DNA from: an uncultured Halomonas sp.
GTDB lineage: Bacteria > Pseudomonadota > Gammaproteobacteria > Pseudomonadales > Halomonadaceae
DNA length: 64,000 bases
Reading direction: 5' to 3'
Assembly: GCF_947490095.1 (NCBI RefSeq)
Contig: NZ_CANLFS010000016.1
Coordinates: 1-64,000 of the forward strand
Shown: positions 57,791-64,000 of the stretch, one piece after another
How positions within the stretch are numbered: the stretch's first letter is position 1
How the letters are laid out: each line of letters begins with the position of its first letter
Notes under the pieces: generated by a model
The model's input: the letters and a program-made list of their open reading frames with translations, nothing else
What the model was told of the DNA's origin: nothing
Databases searched by the model: none
Program-made: the position numbers and the translations under genes

Positions 57791-57835
57791 TGTTAAAGGC
57801 TGCGCATTCTACTGGCTGACGCTACCGGCCGTCAA
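57791..57835 (-). promoter_or_regulatory. str operon promoter with boxA-like start region
   Basis: On the minus strand TTGACG (57835-57830), 18 bases and TAGAAT (57811-57806). The -35 lies inside the rpoC terminator stem. Immediately after the predicted start is GCCTTTAACA (57800-57791), which contains the CTTTAACA core of the NusB/NusE antitermination boxA. Confidence 0.6.
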
Positions 57836-57860
57836 GCCCGACCGCCTCGCGGCCGGGCTT
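57834..57860 (-). terminator. Terminator after rpoC
   Basis: AAGCCCG-N-CCGC-CTC-GCGG-N-CGGGCTT, a stable hairpin 14 bases past the rpoC stop. The U-tract is weak, and the hairpin overlaps the str promoter -35, so it may only partly separate the two operons. Confidence 0.6.
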
Positions 57861-57873
57861 GAGCCCGATGATG

Positions 57874-62094
<4,221 letters not shown>

Positions 62095-62179
62095 GGGGTC
62101 GGCTCCGCTGCGGAGTTGTCAAGGGCGGGGGCGCTATCGCCACCCCCGCGGACCGTCATAATGTGAAGCGTCGGCCGCC

Positions 62180-64000
<1,821 letters not shown>

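Overview
The window looks like a chromosome segment of a halophilic gammaproteobacterium, most likely Halomonadaceae (Halomonas or a close relative). The reasons are the high GC content, a ribosomal and RNA polymerase gene order identical to other Gammaproteobacteria, paired fabA-fabB, rapA and ssb genes of that type, and two BCCT-family transporters for quaternary amine solutes. The genus is inferred from gene style, not shown by any marker comparison.

Region 1 (1-4,070) is the edge of an inserted element. It holds a frameshifted phage-type integrase running off the left end, two 46-bp copies of a tRNA-Pro(CGG)-like 3' half, and two 51-bp copies of a terminator-like hairpin that bracket a BetT-type choline transporter. 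Region 2 (4,068-11,800) is accessory metabolism: a universal stress protein behind a good FNR/Anr-type promoter, a small membrane protein, a thioredoxin fused to a worn Lgt-like membrane domain, a 7-alpha-hydroxysteroid dehydrogenase homologue, and a BCCT transporter / CocE-NonD hydrolase / LysR trio.

Region 3 (11,858-19,190) is a sigma-54-controlled arginine-transaminase-pathway module. A PAS/AAA+/Fis-type activator is read divergently from guanidinobutyrase, a YjiH-type permease, 2-ketoarginine decarboxylase and an aldehyde dehydrogenase. A -24/-12 promoter and two matching 18-bp operator candidates lie between them. Region 4 (19,361-30,370) holds rapA and a light-response cluster: a LitR-like MerR regulator, CPD photolyase, SnoaL-like protein, SDR, FAD amine oxidase, DUF1365 protein and Cfa-like methyltransferase. 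It contains three copies of a TATACA-N5-TGTACA-type box, two of them inside a coding region. Region 5 (30,457-39,290) is housekeeping: fabAB, plsC, a degenerate RmlD-like protein, ssb, a YajR-like MFS exporter and uvrA.

Region 6 (39,316-64,000, all minus strand) is the rpoBC-str-S10-spc-alpha supercluster. rpoB (5' part missing) and rpoC are followed by rpsL-rpsG-fusA-tuf, then rpsJ through rpsQ, rplN through rpmJ, and rpsM through rplQ. Clear promoters are visible before rpsL, rpsJ and rpsM, and terminators after rpoC, tuf and rplQ. The oddities here are regulatory: a 151-nt structured spacer between rpsJ and rplC, and a 14-bp tandem repeat with a boxA-like element in the rpsL leader. A related 14-bp repeat array lies in the ssb leader. 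No complete rRNA or tRNA gene, CRISPR array or insertion sequence was found.
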